From Acidimicrobiia bacterium (lineage in GTDB: Bacteria; Actinomycetota; Acidimicrobiia; Spongiisociales; UBA5794), in assembly GCA_029934555.1 (NCBI GenBank), contig JAOZMA010000055.1, forward strand, positions 1-10,641: a DNA stretch of 10,641 nt, given 5' to 3'. This document shows, one piece after another, positions 1 through 6,025 of this stretch. Both the position numbers and the translations under genes were made by a program. The notes beneath the pieces are model-generated. The model did no database searches. It saw only the letters and a list, made by a program, of their open reading frames with translations, and had not been told where the DNA came from. The stretch's first letter is position 1. Every line of letters starts with the position of its first letter.

Positions 1-102
1 GCGAACCTGAACATGAAGACGGTCAACGCCGACGTCAACTGCACGAAACAGTTCGTGCGGTGGCTCGACGGAGACTTCATTCCGACGGGGCCGAGGGAGT
101 AG
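1..102 (+). CDS. C-terminal end of an unidentified protein (5' end outside window)
   Basis: An open frame runs from base 1 to a TAG at 100-102 and encodes 33 residues ending in LDGDFIPTGPRE. It contains one Cys and is fairly polar, with no recognisable motif. I do not recognise the family. Support is limited to an uninterrupted frame from the window edge, base composition like the neighbouring genes, and a hairpin shortly after the stop that could end transcription. The true start and total length lie outside the window. Confidence 0.5.
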   Translation, partial: ANLNMKTVNADVNCTKQFVRWLDGDFIPTGPRE

Positions 103-125
103 CGGGGGAGCGCGGCGCATCGATC

Positions 126-155
126 GGTGGTGATGACTTCCTCCGGAGCACCACC
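126..155 (+). terminator. Candidate hairpin terminator after the first gene
   Basis: GGTGGTG (126-132) is the exact complement of CACCACC (149-155), giving a 7-bp stem 23 bases after the TAG of the upstream gene. The 16-base loop itself holds the palindrome CTCCGGAG (141-148). No T-run follows, so this is at best a non-canonical intrinsic terminator of the kind often proposed for GC-rich actinobacteria. Apart from this hairpin and a repeated GCGCATCG (243-250, 259-266), I see nothing in the spacer before the tRNA. Confidence 0.25.
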
Positions 156-315
156 AGCGTGGACGAGTCGCACCTCGATCGCGGAGACTGCCCTTCGGTT
201 CGGGTCCTATCGATTTGACGAGACTCGAAGTATGGCCGGGGTGCGCATCGTTGCCCTTGCGCATCGCTACGATTGTGTTCGCAGGCGACATGCAACAACC
301 GCACGTCGCAGGCAT

Positions 316-393
316 GGTGGCCGTAGCTCAGCCTGGTAGAGCGCCTGGTTGTGGTCCAGGAGGTCGCGGGTTCGAACCCCGTCGGCCACCCCA
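316..393 (+). tRNA. tRNA-His (anticodon GTG)
   Basis: The sequence folds as a full cloverleaf. The acceptor stem is GTGGCCG (317-323) with CGGCCAC (383-389). The D arm starts GCTC at 326. The anticodon stem is CCTGG (344-348) with CCAGG (356-360), and its loop shows the anticodon GTG at 351-353. The T loop TTCGAA lies at 371-376. An extra G at 316 (G-1) faces the discriminator C at 390; this is the identity element specific to histidine tRNA, read by histidyl-tRNA synthetase. CCA is encoded at 391-393, so the mature 3' end needs no added nucleotides. There is no obvious terminator between it and trigger factor 35 bases on, so read-through is possible. Confidence 0.97.
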
Positions 394-428
394 ATTCGCC
401 CTTTCCCCTAGTCAACGATGGAGAGACT

Positions 429-1847
429 GTGCACACTGAGGTCAGCGAGACGGGCCGCTTCGAGCGGACCCTGACGATCCAGCTCGAAGAGTCCGAGCTC
501 GAAGCAGCAAAGACGAAAGCGGCACGGAAGATCTCCGGCGAGATGAAGATCAAGGGGTTCCGTCCGGGGAAAGCCCCTCGATCGATCGTCGAGCGGATGG
601 TGGGCGCGGATCATCTTCGCTCTGAAGCGATCGAAGAGGCCATCCCCGCAACGGTGGGCGCGGCTATCGACGAAAGCGGACTCGACCCTGCAACGGTCCC
701 GTCGGTCACGGAGATCCGTGATCTGGACGACGGCGGTGTCGAAGTGGATGTTCTCGTTACGCTGTGGCCCGTTCTCGATGCCATTCCGGACTTCGACGGT
801 CGCACGATCGAGATCGATCCGCCGACCGTCTCTCAGGAAGAGATCGATCACCAGATCGATGCGCTCCGGAATCAGTTCGCCGACCTCGAAGACGTCGATC
901 GCGCAGCTGACGACGGTGATTTCGTAACGATCGATGTGTCGGCGAGTGTCGACGGCGTGGAGATCGAGCAGGCCGCAGCGAACGACCTTCTGTACGAGAT
1001 CGGCTCCAGATCGTTCTTCCCGGGGCTCGACGAGATCCTCGTCGGCGCGGCCGTCGGTGATGAGGTGGAAGGCGAAGGCACACTGCCCGACGGATTCACG
1101 AACGACGGTGATCAGGACGTCATGCTGCAAGCACTCGTCAAAGAGGTCAAGGCCAAGCAGCTTCCCGAGATCACCGACGAGTTTGTATCCGACGTCACAG
1201 AATTCGAGACGGCAGACGAACTCCTTGAAATGATTAACGACAATCTCCGTGGCTACAAGATCGAGGCTGCACGGTCGGCGTTCCAGGAGCGGGCCGTTGA
1301 GCAACTCGTCGCAGACGTCGACCTCGAACTGCCGAAGGCGCTCGTCGATGCCGAGGCGGAGGCACGCGTTCGGAACCTCCTTGACCGCCTCGAGTCGGAC
1401 GACGTCGGATTCGAGGACTATCTCCGGATCATCGGTCGGGACCAGGTCGAATTCGTTGAGGATGTCAGAGTCCAGGCGACATCGGCGCTCGCAACACGGG
1501 TGGTGCTCGAGAGCATCATTGCCATCGAAGACATGGAAGTCGGCGAGGACGACTTCAGCGGCGCACTCGAGTCGATTGCCGCAGGTTCGGAGATGCCTGT
1601 GGAAGAATTGCAGAAGATGCTTGAGGAGAGCGGCCAGATCGAGTCGTTGGCCGATGATATTCTCAGGCGGAAGGCACACGACCGGATCTCCGAAGCGGCG
1701 GTTGCGGTCGATGCCGAAGGGAACACGATCGACTTGACTCCGGTTACGGTCGACGACCAAGACGACGACGAAGACGACGAAGACGACGATGACACCATCG
1801 GGGATGATGGCCAGGACGAAGATCAGTCCCCAGAAATCGAGGAATGA
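429..1847 (+). CDS. tig: Trigger factor, ribosome-associated chaperone and peptidyl-prolyl isomerase
   Basis: Encodes 472 residues, normal to slightly long for trigger factor, the cytosolic chaperone that docks at the ribosome exit tunnel and shields nascent chains. The N-terminal ribosome-binding domain has the signature GFRPGKAP at residues 43-50. A GDFVTIDV segment opens the FKBP-type isomerase domain at about 163-245, and a helical C-terminal substrate-binding domain runs to about 435. The last 30 or so residues are almost all Asp and Glu. I chose GTG 429 because GGAG (420-423) lies five bases upstream and the protein then starts HTEVSETGRFERTL, as family members do. Reading further upstream would run back into the tRNA. 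The stop is one base before clpP, so the two are translationally coupled; tig-clpP-clpX is a widespread quality-control operon. Confidence 0.96.
   Translation: MHTEVSETGRFERTLTIQLEESELEAAKTKAARKISGEMKIKGFRPGKAPRSIVERMVGADHLRSEAIEEAIPATVGAAIDESGLDPATVPSVTEIRDLDDGGVEVDVLVTLWPVLDAIPDFDGRTIEIDPPTVSQEEIDHQIDALRNQFADLEDVDRAADDGDFVTIDVSASVDGVEIEQAAANDLLYEIGSRSFFPGLDEILVGAAVGDEVEGEGTLPDGFTNDGDQDVMLQALVKEVKAKQLPEITDEFVSDVTEFETADELLEMINDNLRGYKIEAARSAFQERAVEQLVADVDLELPKALVDAEAEARVRNLLDRLESDDVGFEDYLRIIGRDQVEFVEDVRVQATSALATRVVLESIIAIEDMEVGEDDFSGALESIAAGSEMPVEELQKMLEESGQIESLADDILRRKAHDRISEAAVAVDAEGNTIDLTPVTVDDQDDDEDDEDDDDTIGDDGQDEDQSPEIEE
1751..1793 (+). repeat. Short GAC/GAA codon repeat encoding the acidic tail of trigger factor
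   Basis: A low-complexity run of GAC and GAA/GAT codons, with the trinucleotide units GACGACGAA recurring, encodes an Asp/Glu tract (residues about 442-455) at the end of trigger factor. Such trinucleotide runs are prone to slippage, so the tail length may vary between relatives. It keeps the reading frame. Confidence 0.6.
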
Positions 1848-1848
1848 G

Positions 1849-2457
1849 ATGAGCTACCTAGTTCCCACCGTTGTTGAGCAGACGCCCCGGGGTGAGCGGG
1901 CATTCGACATCTACAGTCGGCTTCTGAAGGATCGCATCGTCTTCCTCGGCACCCCGATCGATGACGGTGTCGCCAACATCATCATGGCTCAGTTGCTCCA
2001 CCTCGAGGGTGAGGATCCGGACAAGGACATCAACCTCTACATCAACTCACCGGGCGGTTCCACCTACGCCCTGATGGCGATCTACGACACGATGCAGTTC
2101 ATCAAGCCGGACGTCGCCACCTACTGCATGGGTCTCGCCGCATCGGCAGCCGCGGTTCTGCTCGCCGGCGGAACGAAGGGCAAGCGATTCGCTCTCCAGC
2201 ACTCGCGTGTGATGGTGCATCAGCCTCACGTGTCCGGTGTCGGAGGCCAGGCGACCGACATCGAGATCCACGCCAAGGAGATCCTGAAGACACGTGAAGA
2301 GATCAACGAGATTCTCGCTCTTCACACAGGGCGTCCCCTCGAGATGATCTCAAGCGACACGGACAGGGACTTTTGGCTCAGCGCCGAGGAGGCTGTCGAG
2401 TACGGTGCTATCGACGCGGTGCTCAAGAGCCGCCAACTCGAAGCCGTCGAAGGGTAG
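1849..2457 (+). CDS. clpP: ATP-dependent Clp protease proteolytic subunit ClpP
   Basis: Encodes 202 residues, the usual size. ClpP forms a barrel of two seven-subunit rings in the cytosol and cleaves polypeptides fed in by ClpX or ClpC. The Ser-His-Asp triad is complete: Ser99 in GLAASA, His124 in MVHQPH, and Asp174 in the DTDRDFW segment just before LSAEEAVEYG. The oxyanion and strand motif INSPGGS is at 65-71. The start ATG at 1849 is one base past the trigger factor stop and has GAGGA (1839-1843) five bases upstream. An in-frame ATG at 1789 also exists but would overlap tig and add a non-homologous extension. ClpX follows by 11 bases, so the protease and its unfoldase are made together. 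Only one clpP is present at this locus. Confidence 0.97.
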   Translation: MSYLVPTVVEQTPRGERAFDIYSRLLKDRIVFLGTPIDDGVANIIMAQLLHLEGEDPDKDINLYINSPGGSTYALMAIYDTMQFIKPDVATYCMGLAASAAAVLLAGGTKGKRFALQHSRVMVHQPHVSGVGGQATDIEIHAKEILKTREEINEILALHTGRPLEMISSDTDRDFWLSAEEAVEYGAIDAVLKSRQLEAVEG

Positions 2458-2461
2458 GGAG
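2456..2461 (+). promoter_or_regulatory. Ribosome binding site that fixes the clpX GTG start
   Basis: AGGGAG overlaps the clpP stop codon and lies seven bases before GTG 2469. This placement supports the GTG start over the open frame that continues upstream inside clpP. Confidence 0.7.
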
Positions 2462-2468
2462 ACCGTAC

Positions 2469-3743
2469 GTGGCCAAATACGAGGGAGCCGAACTCCTCAA
2501 GTGCAGCTTCTGCGGGAAGTCGCAGAAACAGGTCAAGAAGCTGATCGCCGGGCCGGGCGTCTACATCTGTGACGAATGCGTCGACCTCTGCAACGAGATC
2601 ATCGACGAGGAGCTCACCGAGACCGAAGAGGTTTCCTTCTCGGAGCTTCCGAAGCCCCACGAGATCTTCGACTTCCTCGCCCAGTACGTCATCGGCCAGG
2701 ACCAGGCGAAGAAGATCCTCTCCGTCGCCGTGTACAACCACTACAAGCGGGTTCGTGCCGGCCAGCGGATGACCGACGAGGACGTAGAGCTCCAGAAGTC
2801 CAACATCCTGATGGTCGGTCCCACGGGCACCGGCAAGACGCTCTTGGCTCAGACACTGGCACGCCTCTTGAACGTCCCGTTCGCCATCGCCGACGCCACC
2901 GCGCTCACCGAGGCCGGGTACGTTGGTGAGGACGTCGAGAACATCCTTCTCAAGCTGATCCAGGCCGCCGACTTCGACATCAAGCGAGCCGAGACCGGGA
3001 TCATCTACATCGACGAGATCGACAAGGTGGCGCGCAAGGCCGAGAACCCGTCGATCACCCGTGACGTCTCCGGAGAGGGTGTTCAGCAGGCGCTCTTGAA
3101 GATCCTCGAGGGAACGCAGGCTTCCGTACCGCCGCAGGGCGGGCGCAAGCATCCGCATCAGGAGTTCCTCCAGATCGATACCACCGACATGCTGTTCCTT
3201 TGCGGCGGCGCGTTCGCCGGCCTCGAAGAAGTCATCCAGAAGCGGATCGGCAAGAACTCCATCGGATTCGGCGCCGAGGTTCATTCCGTCGATGGTCGCA
3301 GGCCGTCCGAGCTGCTCAGCGAGGTGCTCCCGGAGGATCTGCTGGGGTATGGCCTCATCCCGGAGTTCATCGGACGTCTCCCGGTCATCGCAACCGTTGA
3401 TGATCTGGATGTCGACGATCTCGTACACGTGCTGACGCAACCGAAGAATGCCCTCGTCAAGCAGTATGAGAAGTTCTTCGAGATGGACGGTGTCGAGCTC
3501 GTCGTTACCGAAGAGGCGTTGCGCGCCATTGCCGAGCAGGCGATGAATCGGGGTACCGGCGCTCGCGGCCTCCGGGCGATCATGGAAGAGGTTCTGCTCG
3601 ACACGATGTACGAGCTTCCCGCCAGGTCGGATATCGCCAAGGTCGTCATCGACGAGGAGGTCGTTCGGGACCGGGTGAACCCGACACTGGTTCCCATCAC
3701 GGAGCTCGCGTCGTCCGACATCCCCGAAGAACGCTCGGCCTGA
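2469..3743 (+). CDS. clpX: ClpX, ATP-dependent unfoldase of the ClpXP protease
   Basis: Encodes 424 residues, typical for ClpX. This hexameric AAA+ ring recognises tagged substrates, unfolds them and threads them into ClpP. In order it shows the N-terminal zinc-binding domain (Cys12, Cys15, Cys34, Cys37), Walker A GPTGTGKT at 117-124, the pore loop GYVG at 150-153, Walker B IIYIDEID at 178-185 with Glu183, an RKH loop at 226-228, and the ClpP-docking IGF tripeptide at 265-267. IGRLPV (301-306) carries the arginine finger and GARGLR (364-369) the sensor-2 arginine. The start is GTG with a well-placed AGGGAG; the protein then begins AKYEGAELLKCSFCGK as expected. The intact IGF loop shows that it works with ClpP, its immediate upstream neighbour. 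The next gene starts 9 bases after its stop. Confidence 0.97.
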   Translation: MAKYEGAELLKCSFCGKSQKQVKKLIAGPGVYICDECVDLCNEIIDEELTETEEVSFSELPKPHEIFDFLAQYVIGQDQAKKILSVAVYNHYKRVRAGQRMTDEDVELQKSNILMVGPTGTGKTLLAQTLARLLNVPFAIADATALTEAGYVGEDVENILLKLIQAADFDIKRAETGIIYIDEIDKVARKAENPSITRDVSGEGVQQALLKILEGTQASVPPQGGRKHPHQEFLQIDTTDMLFLCGGAFAGLEEVIQKRIGKNSIGFGAEVHSVDGRRPSELLSEVLPEDLLGYGLIPEFIGRLPVIATVDDLDVDDLVHVLTQPKNALVKQYEKFFEMDGVELVVTEEALRAIAEQAMNRGTGARGLRAIMEEVLLDTMYELPARSDIAKVVIDEEVVRDRVNPTLVPITELASSDIPEERSA

Positions 3744-3752
3744 GCCGACGAG

Positions 3753-4418
3753 ATGGGACGCTGGCAACGGAACGCCAAGGTGGCGTTCATCGGATCTCAT
3801 GGCATCCGCAAAACCACCGCTGCCCACGGATTCGCGAACGCCATGCAGCGAGCCGGACGCTCCGTCGAGTACGGCCGTGAGGTTGTGCGTGACAATCCTC
3901 TCGGGATCAACGAGGGAGCCACCGGGGAAGCGCAACTCTGGGTACTGGTCTCTCAGGTTCGCCAGGAACTGACGCTGGCTCCCAAGGCGGAGGTCCTCGT
4001 CCTCGACCGGGGTGTGATGGACAACTACGCCTACTACCTTCGGGCGTGCGGAGGAGAAGACCGTTTCGCCGTCGCCCCGATGGTGGAGGAGTGGTCGAAG
4101 ACGTACGACATGGTCATCCGCCTTCACCCCGACGTCGATCTGTCGTCGGATGGCGTCCGATCCACGTCGGACGAGTTCCGCTTGGAGATCGAGGGCATCC
4201 TCGACGCCCATCTCGAGGACTTCATCGAGGAACAACGACTTGTCGACATCCAGGCATCCGAGATCGGAGACGGCTACGACTGGTGGCCGATCGCCGAGCG
4301 CCTAGCGGCCCTGGTCCAAGAACCCCTCTTCGCTGACGGAGTACCGAAACGCAGATCCAGTCGCAAGCGTAAGGCCACGGGTTCAGCCGACTCGCAACTC
4401 GCCTTTGATGACGAGTAG
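3753..4418 (+). CDS. P-loop NTPase of the NadR/thymidylate kinase-like AAA type, atypical Walker A
   Basis: Encodes 221 residues. The fold is suggested by VAFIGSHGIRKTT (Walker A region, residues 10-22) after a short N-terminus, and by VLVLDRGVMDNYAYY (81-95), a Walker B with the DRxxxDxxAY pattern seen in NadR ribosylnicotinamide kinase and nucleoside kinases (Pfam AAA_28-like). A segment rich in Arg and Glu around 136-160 could be the lid. The C-terminus (about 199-221) is basic and then acidic, and looks disordered. Arg19 replaces the Gly normally before the catalytic Lys20. A phosphotransferase role on a small molecule or nucleotide is likely, but the substrate cannot be named. It starts 9 bases after clpX without a clear Shine-Dalgarno, so translation probably depends on coupling. 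In-frame GTG 3780 is a less likely start because it falls right at the first strand of the P-loop. Its stop lies in a palindrome shared with the convergent neighbour. Confidence 0.8.
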   Translation: MGRWQRNAKVAFIGSHGIRKTTAAHGFANAMQRAGRSVEYGREVVRDNPLGINEGATGEAQLWVLVSQVRQELTLAPKAEVLVLDRGVMDNYAYYLRACGGEDRFAVAPMVEEWSKTYDMVIRLHPDVDLSSDGVRSTSDEFRLEIEGILDAHLEDFIEEQRLVDIQASEIGDGYDWWPIAERLAALVQEPLFADGVPKRRSSRKRKATGSADSQLAFDDE

Positions 4419-4458
4419 ATCAGTAGCAAGTAGATCAGACTGATCTACTGATCTACTT
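4415..4458. terminator. Palindromic bidirectional terminator-like element between convergent genes
   Basis: GTAGATCAG occurs twice forward (4415-4423, 4430-4438) and twice as its reverse complement CTGATCTAC (4440-4448, 4448-4456). The best single hairpin pairs AAGTAGATCAG (4428-4438) with CTGATCTACTT (4448-4458), 11 bp around a 9-base loop; other pairings between the four copies are possible. The stop codon of the upstream gene (TAG 4416-4418) lies in the first forward copy. The stop of the minus-strand gene (CTA 4453-4455) lies in the last inverted copy. The stem is AT-rich and has no T-run, so it is not a canonical intrinsic terminator, but its position is what a shared terminator would need. 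Confidence 0.55.
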
Positions 4459-5661
4459 CTCCCTCATCCCCGATTTCCATACATGCGTGACACGGTCCGG
4501 GTCGCCCCACGGGGCATTGTCTTCGAGGGGGTTGAAGTCGAGGGCGATGACGTCGGCGTCGTAGCCGTCTCTCAGCTGGCCCGATCTCGGTGCTTGCGGA
4601 CCGAGCGTCAGCGGCCCGTTCGCCGTGGATGCTTCGATGGCTTCGAGGGCCGTCATCCCGGCATCCTGGAGGAAACGAATCTCTGCGCCGTTCTGCCCGT
4701 ATGACCCGGGGGTGAAGATGTCGGTCCCCATTGCGATCGTGACGCCGTTCGCGATCGCGATCTTCATCGCCTGCGAGTGGTGATCGGCGACCATCACGCC
4801 CTTCTCGTAGGCGTACCGGGGGAGCGATGCCTCCATCTGGAGGAGCTGATCCACGATGAAACGGGTCGGCACGTAGATCGTGCCTCGCTCGGCCATGAGA
4901 GCGGCGGTCTCCTCATCGAGATAGGAGCCGTGCTCGATGGTCTGGCAGCCTGCAGCGACCGCCGCCTTGATCCCGGGGAGCCCGTGAGTGTGGGCGGCGA
5001 CGTAGCGTTCCGCCCGACCGGCCTCTTCGACGATCGCTCGGAGTTCCTCGTCGGAGAACTGCTGATGGATCGGATGGTCGATCTCTGACATGACCCCACC
5101 TGATGCGCAGATCTTGATGACCTTGGCGTTCTTGCGGAGCTGCTTGCGGACCGCCTTGAGGCACGAAGGAACGCCATCGCAGATCTCGCCGAGCCAGCGT
5201 TCGGAGCTCTCGATGAAGTCGAGGTCGAAGGAGTGGCCGTCGGCGTGCCCGGCCGTCGTGGAGAGGATCCGTCCAGCGCCGTAGATATTGGGTCCCCGGA
5301 CACTGCCATCGTTGATCACCTTCGCGAAGTCGAGGCCGAAGCCGCCGACTTCCCGCACGCTGGTGACGCCCCCGTCAAGAGTGGCAGAGGCATCGGCGGC
5401 GGCCCGGACCGCCATCTCGGCGATCGTGGTGTGCAGCGTGTCGTGCATGTCGGTCGTCGTGAGCCCGATGAAGTGGATGTGCGAGTCCCACAGGCCCGGC
5501 ATCGTCACGGGAACTGCGGTCGTCACGGCATCGGGGGTGTCAGGAGCATCCGAAGAGGGACCGGCGAAAGCGATCGTCCGTCCTTCCATGATCACGGTCC
5601 CGTTCTCGATGGGTTGGCCCCGGCCGGGGATCAGCAGGTCGGCGTCGATGCGTACGGTCAT
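4453..5661 (-). CDS. Metal-dependent amidohydrolase, imidazolonepropionase/prolidase-like family
   Basis: Encodes 402 residues of the amidohydrolase superfamily (COG1228-like), which hydrolyses C-N bonds, often in dipeptides or cyclic amides. All metal ligands of a two-metal TIM barrel are visible: His61 and His63 in DSHIHF, Lys183 in VIKICASGG (the carboxylated bridging lysine), His224 in AAHTHG, His244 in IEHGS and Asp314 in MGTD. A small beta-sandwich formed by both ends (residues 1-55 and about 350-402) flanks the barrel. There is no signal peptide, so it is cytosolic. ATG 5661 is chosen because GGAGGA lies five bases upstream and MTVRIDADLLIPG begins the sandwich strand; the frame stays open further upstream but has no such site. 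It is the only minus-strand gene here and probably a single-gene transcript. Substrate unknown; Xaa-Pro or N-acyl amino acid hydrolysis are possibilities within the family. Confidence 0.88.
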   Translation of the reverse strand: MTVRIDADLLIPGRGQPIENGTVIMEGRTIAFAGPSSDAPDTPDAVTTAVPVTMPGLWDSHIHFIGLTTTDMHDTLHTTIAEMAVRAAADASATLDGGVTSVREVGGFGLDFAKVINDGSVRGPNIYGAGRILSTTAGHADGHSFDLDFIESSERWLGEICDGVPSCLKAVRKQLRKNAKVIKICASGGVMSEIDHPIHQQFSDEELRAIVEEAGRAERYVAAHTHGLPGIKAAVAAGCQTIEHGSYLDEETAALMAERGTIYVPTRFIVDQLLQMEASLPRYAYEKGVMVADHHSQAMKIAIANGVTIAMGTDIFTPGSYGQNGAEIRFLQDAGMTALEAIEASTANGPLTLGPQAPRSGQLRDGYDADVIALDFNPLEDNAPWGDPDRVTHVWKSGMREK

Positions 5662-5666
5662 GAGAT

Positions 5667-5672
5667 TCCTCC
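5667..5672 (-). promoter_or_regulatory. Ribosome binding site of the amidohydrolase gene
   Basis: TCCTCC on the plus strand reads GGAGGA on the minus strand, five bases before ATG 5661. It is the strongest Shine-Dalgarno in the window and decides the start against the longer open frame. Confidence 0.8.
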
Positions 5673-5722
5673 GGTTGGTCGCAGGCCCACGGTAGCGGGA
5701 GGGCGCCGAGCCGCAGTCGTGC

Positions 5723-5767
5723 GTGTCTACAGCCATGACAGTCATGGCTCTAGGCACAAACGATGGG
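5723..5767 (+). repeat. Hairpin repeat unit, copy A
   Basis: GTGTCTA (5723-5729) pairs with TAGGCAC (5751-5757), including one T-G wobble. Inside a C-C mismatch, AGCCATGAC (5731-5739) and GTCATGGCT (5741-5749) form a perfect inverted repeat about A5740. The result is a 35-base hairpin followed by the tail AAACGATGGG (5758-5767). Outer arms and tail are shared exactly with copy B; the middle is not. It lies 61 bases upstream of the amidohydrolase start, in the spacer shared with valS. Confidence 0.75.
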
Positions 5768-5793
5768 CGGGAATGACCAAGATCCAGACGCTG

Positions 5794-5838
5794 GTGTCTA
5801 CGTTCACATCTGTTGTGTTCGTAGGCACAAACGATGGG
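5794..5838 (+). repeat. Hairpin repeat unit, copy B (71 bases after copy A)
   Basis: GTGTCTAC (5794-5801) pairs with GTAGGCAC (5821-5828) over 8 bp. The 19-base interior, different in sequence from copy A, can still pair in part: G with C, two T-T mismatches, then CACA (5805-5808) with TGTG (5814-5817) around TCTGT. The same AAACGATGGG tail follows at 5829-5838. Arm, interior and arm have the same lengths (8, 19, 8) in both copies. Confidence 0.75.
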
Positions 5839-5885
5839 ATCGGAGGCTCGATCGGCCGTGTCATGCGGGTGACTAGTCATTCGAA

Positions 5886-5903
5886 CCCATCGGCTTTGTG
5901 TCT
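5886..5903 (-). repeat. Partial inverted copy of the hairpin unit's 3' arm and tail
   Basis: CCCATCG (5886-5892), an extra GC, then TTTGTGTCT (5895-5903) is the reverse complement of AGGCACAAACGATGGG, with one substitution and the two-base insertion. It could pair with the tail of copy B (5823-5838) over 16 bp including one wobble, in competition with copy B's own hairpin. The rest of the unit is not recognisable here. Confidence 0.5.
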
Positions 5904-5990
5904 CGACGAATACCGACAGTGGTCGTACCGTGTGGGTCAGTTGGTAGGAAGCAACATCTCGGTTCGGGCGAGCAGGGGAAACGGTGGGGC

Positions 5991-6020
5991 GGGGCCGGGG
6001 ATAACAGAATCCCCGGCTCC
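5991..6020 (+). terminator. Strong GC-rich hairpin upstream of valS, terminator- or attenuator-like
   Basis: GGGGCCGGGGAT (5991-6002) pairs with ATCCCCGGCTCC (6009-6020) over 12 bp with a single G-T wobble, around the six-base loop AACAGA. The bases after it (TTCCGTTG) are only weakly T-rich. It lies 70 bases before the valS start. It could end transcription coming from the upstream spacer or act as an attenuator in a valS leader. I found no T-box core (TGGNACCGCG) nearby. Confidence 0.5.
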
Positions 6021-6025
6021 TTCCG

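Noticed and set aside
77..553. Minus-strand frame of 158 residues containing GWPTGFEPATSWTTTRRST
   Set aside because: This peptide is the well-known false translation of the strand opposite a tRNA with this sequence. It overlaps tRNA-His and the start of tig, so it is not a gene.
408..1760. Long minus-strand open frame (450 codons) opposite tig
   Set aside because: It is the antisense of a clearly identified gene. Open frames opposite GC-rich genes are common, and the translation shows no motif or ribosome binding site.
2322..4235. 637-codon minus-strand open frame opposite clpX and the P-loop gene
   Set aside because: It spans three real plus-strand genes whose catalytic motifs are intact, and its translation (Leu/Asp/Arg/Val rich) resembles no family. 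It arises from codon bias.
4415..4458. Insertion sequence end or attachment site
   Set aside because: No transposase or integrase is nearby and no target-site duplication is clear. The palindrome is fully explained by its place between convergent genes.
5723..5903. CRISPR array
   Set aside because: Only two direct copies, with paired arms flanking a 19-base interior and a 71-base period. There is no run of identical repeats with unique spacers and no cas gene.
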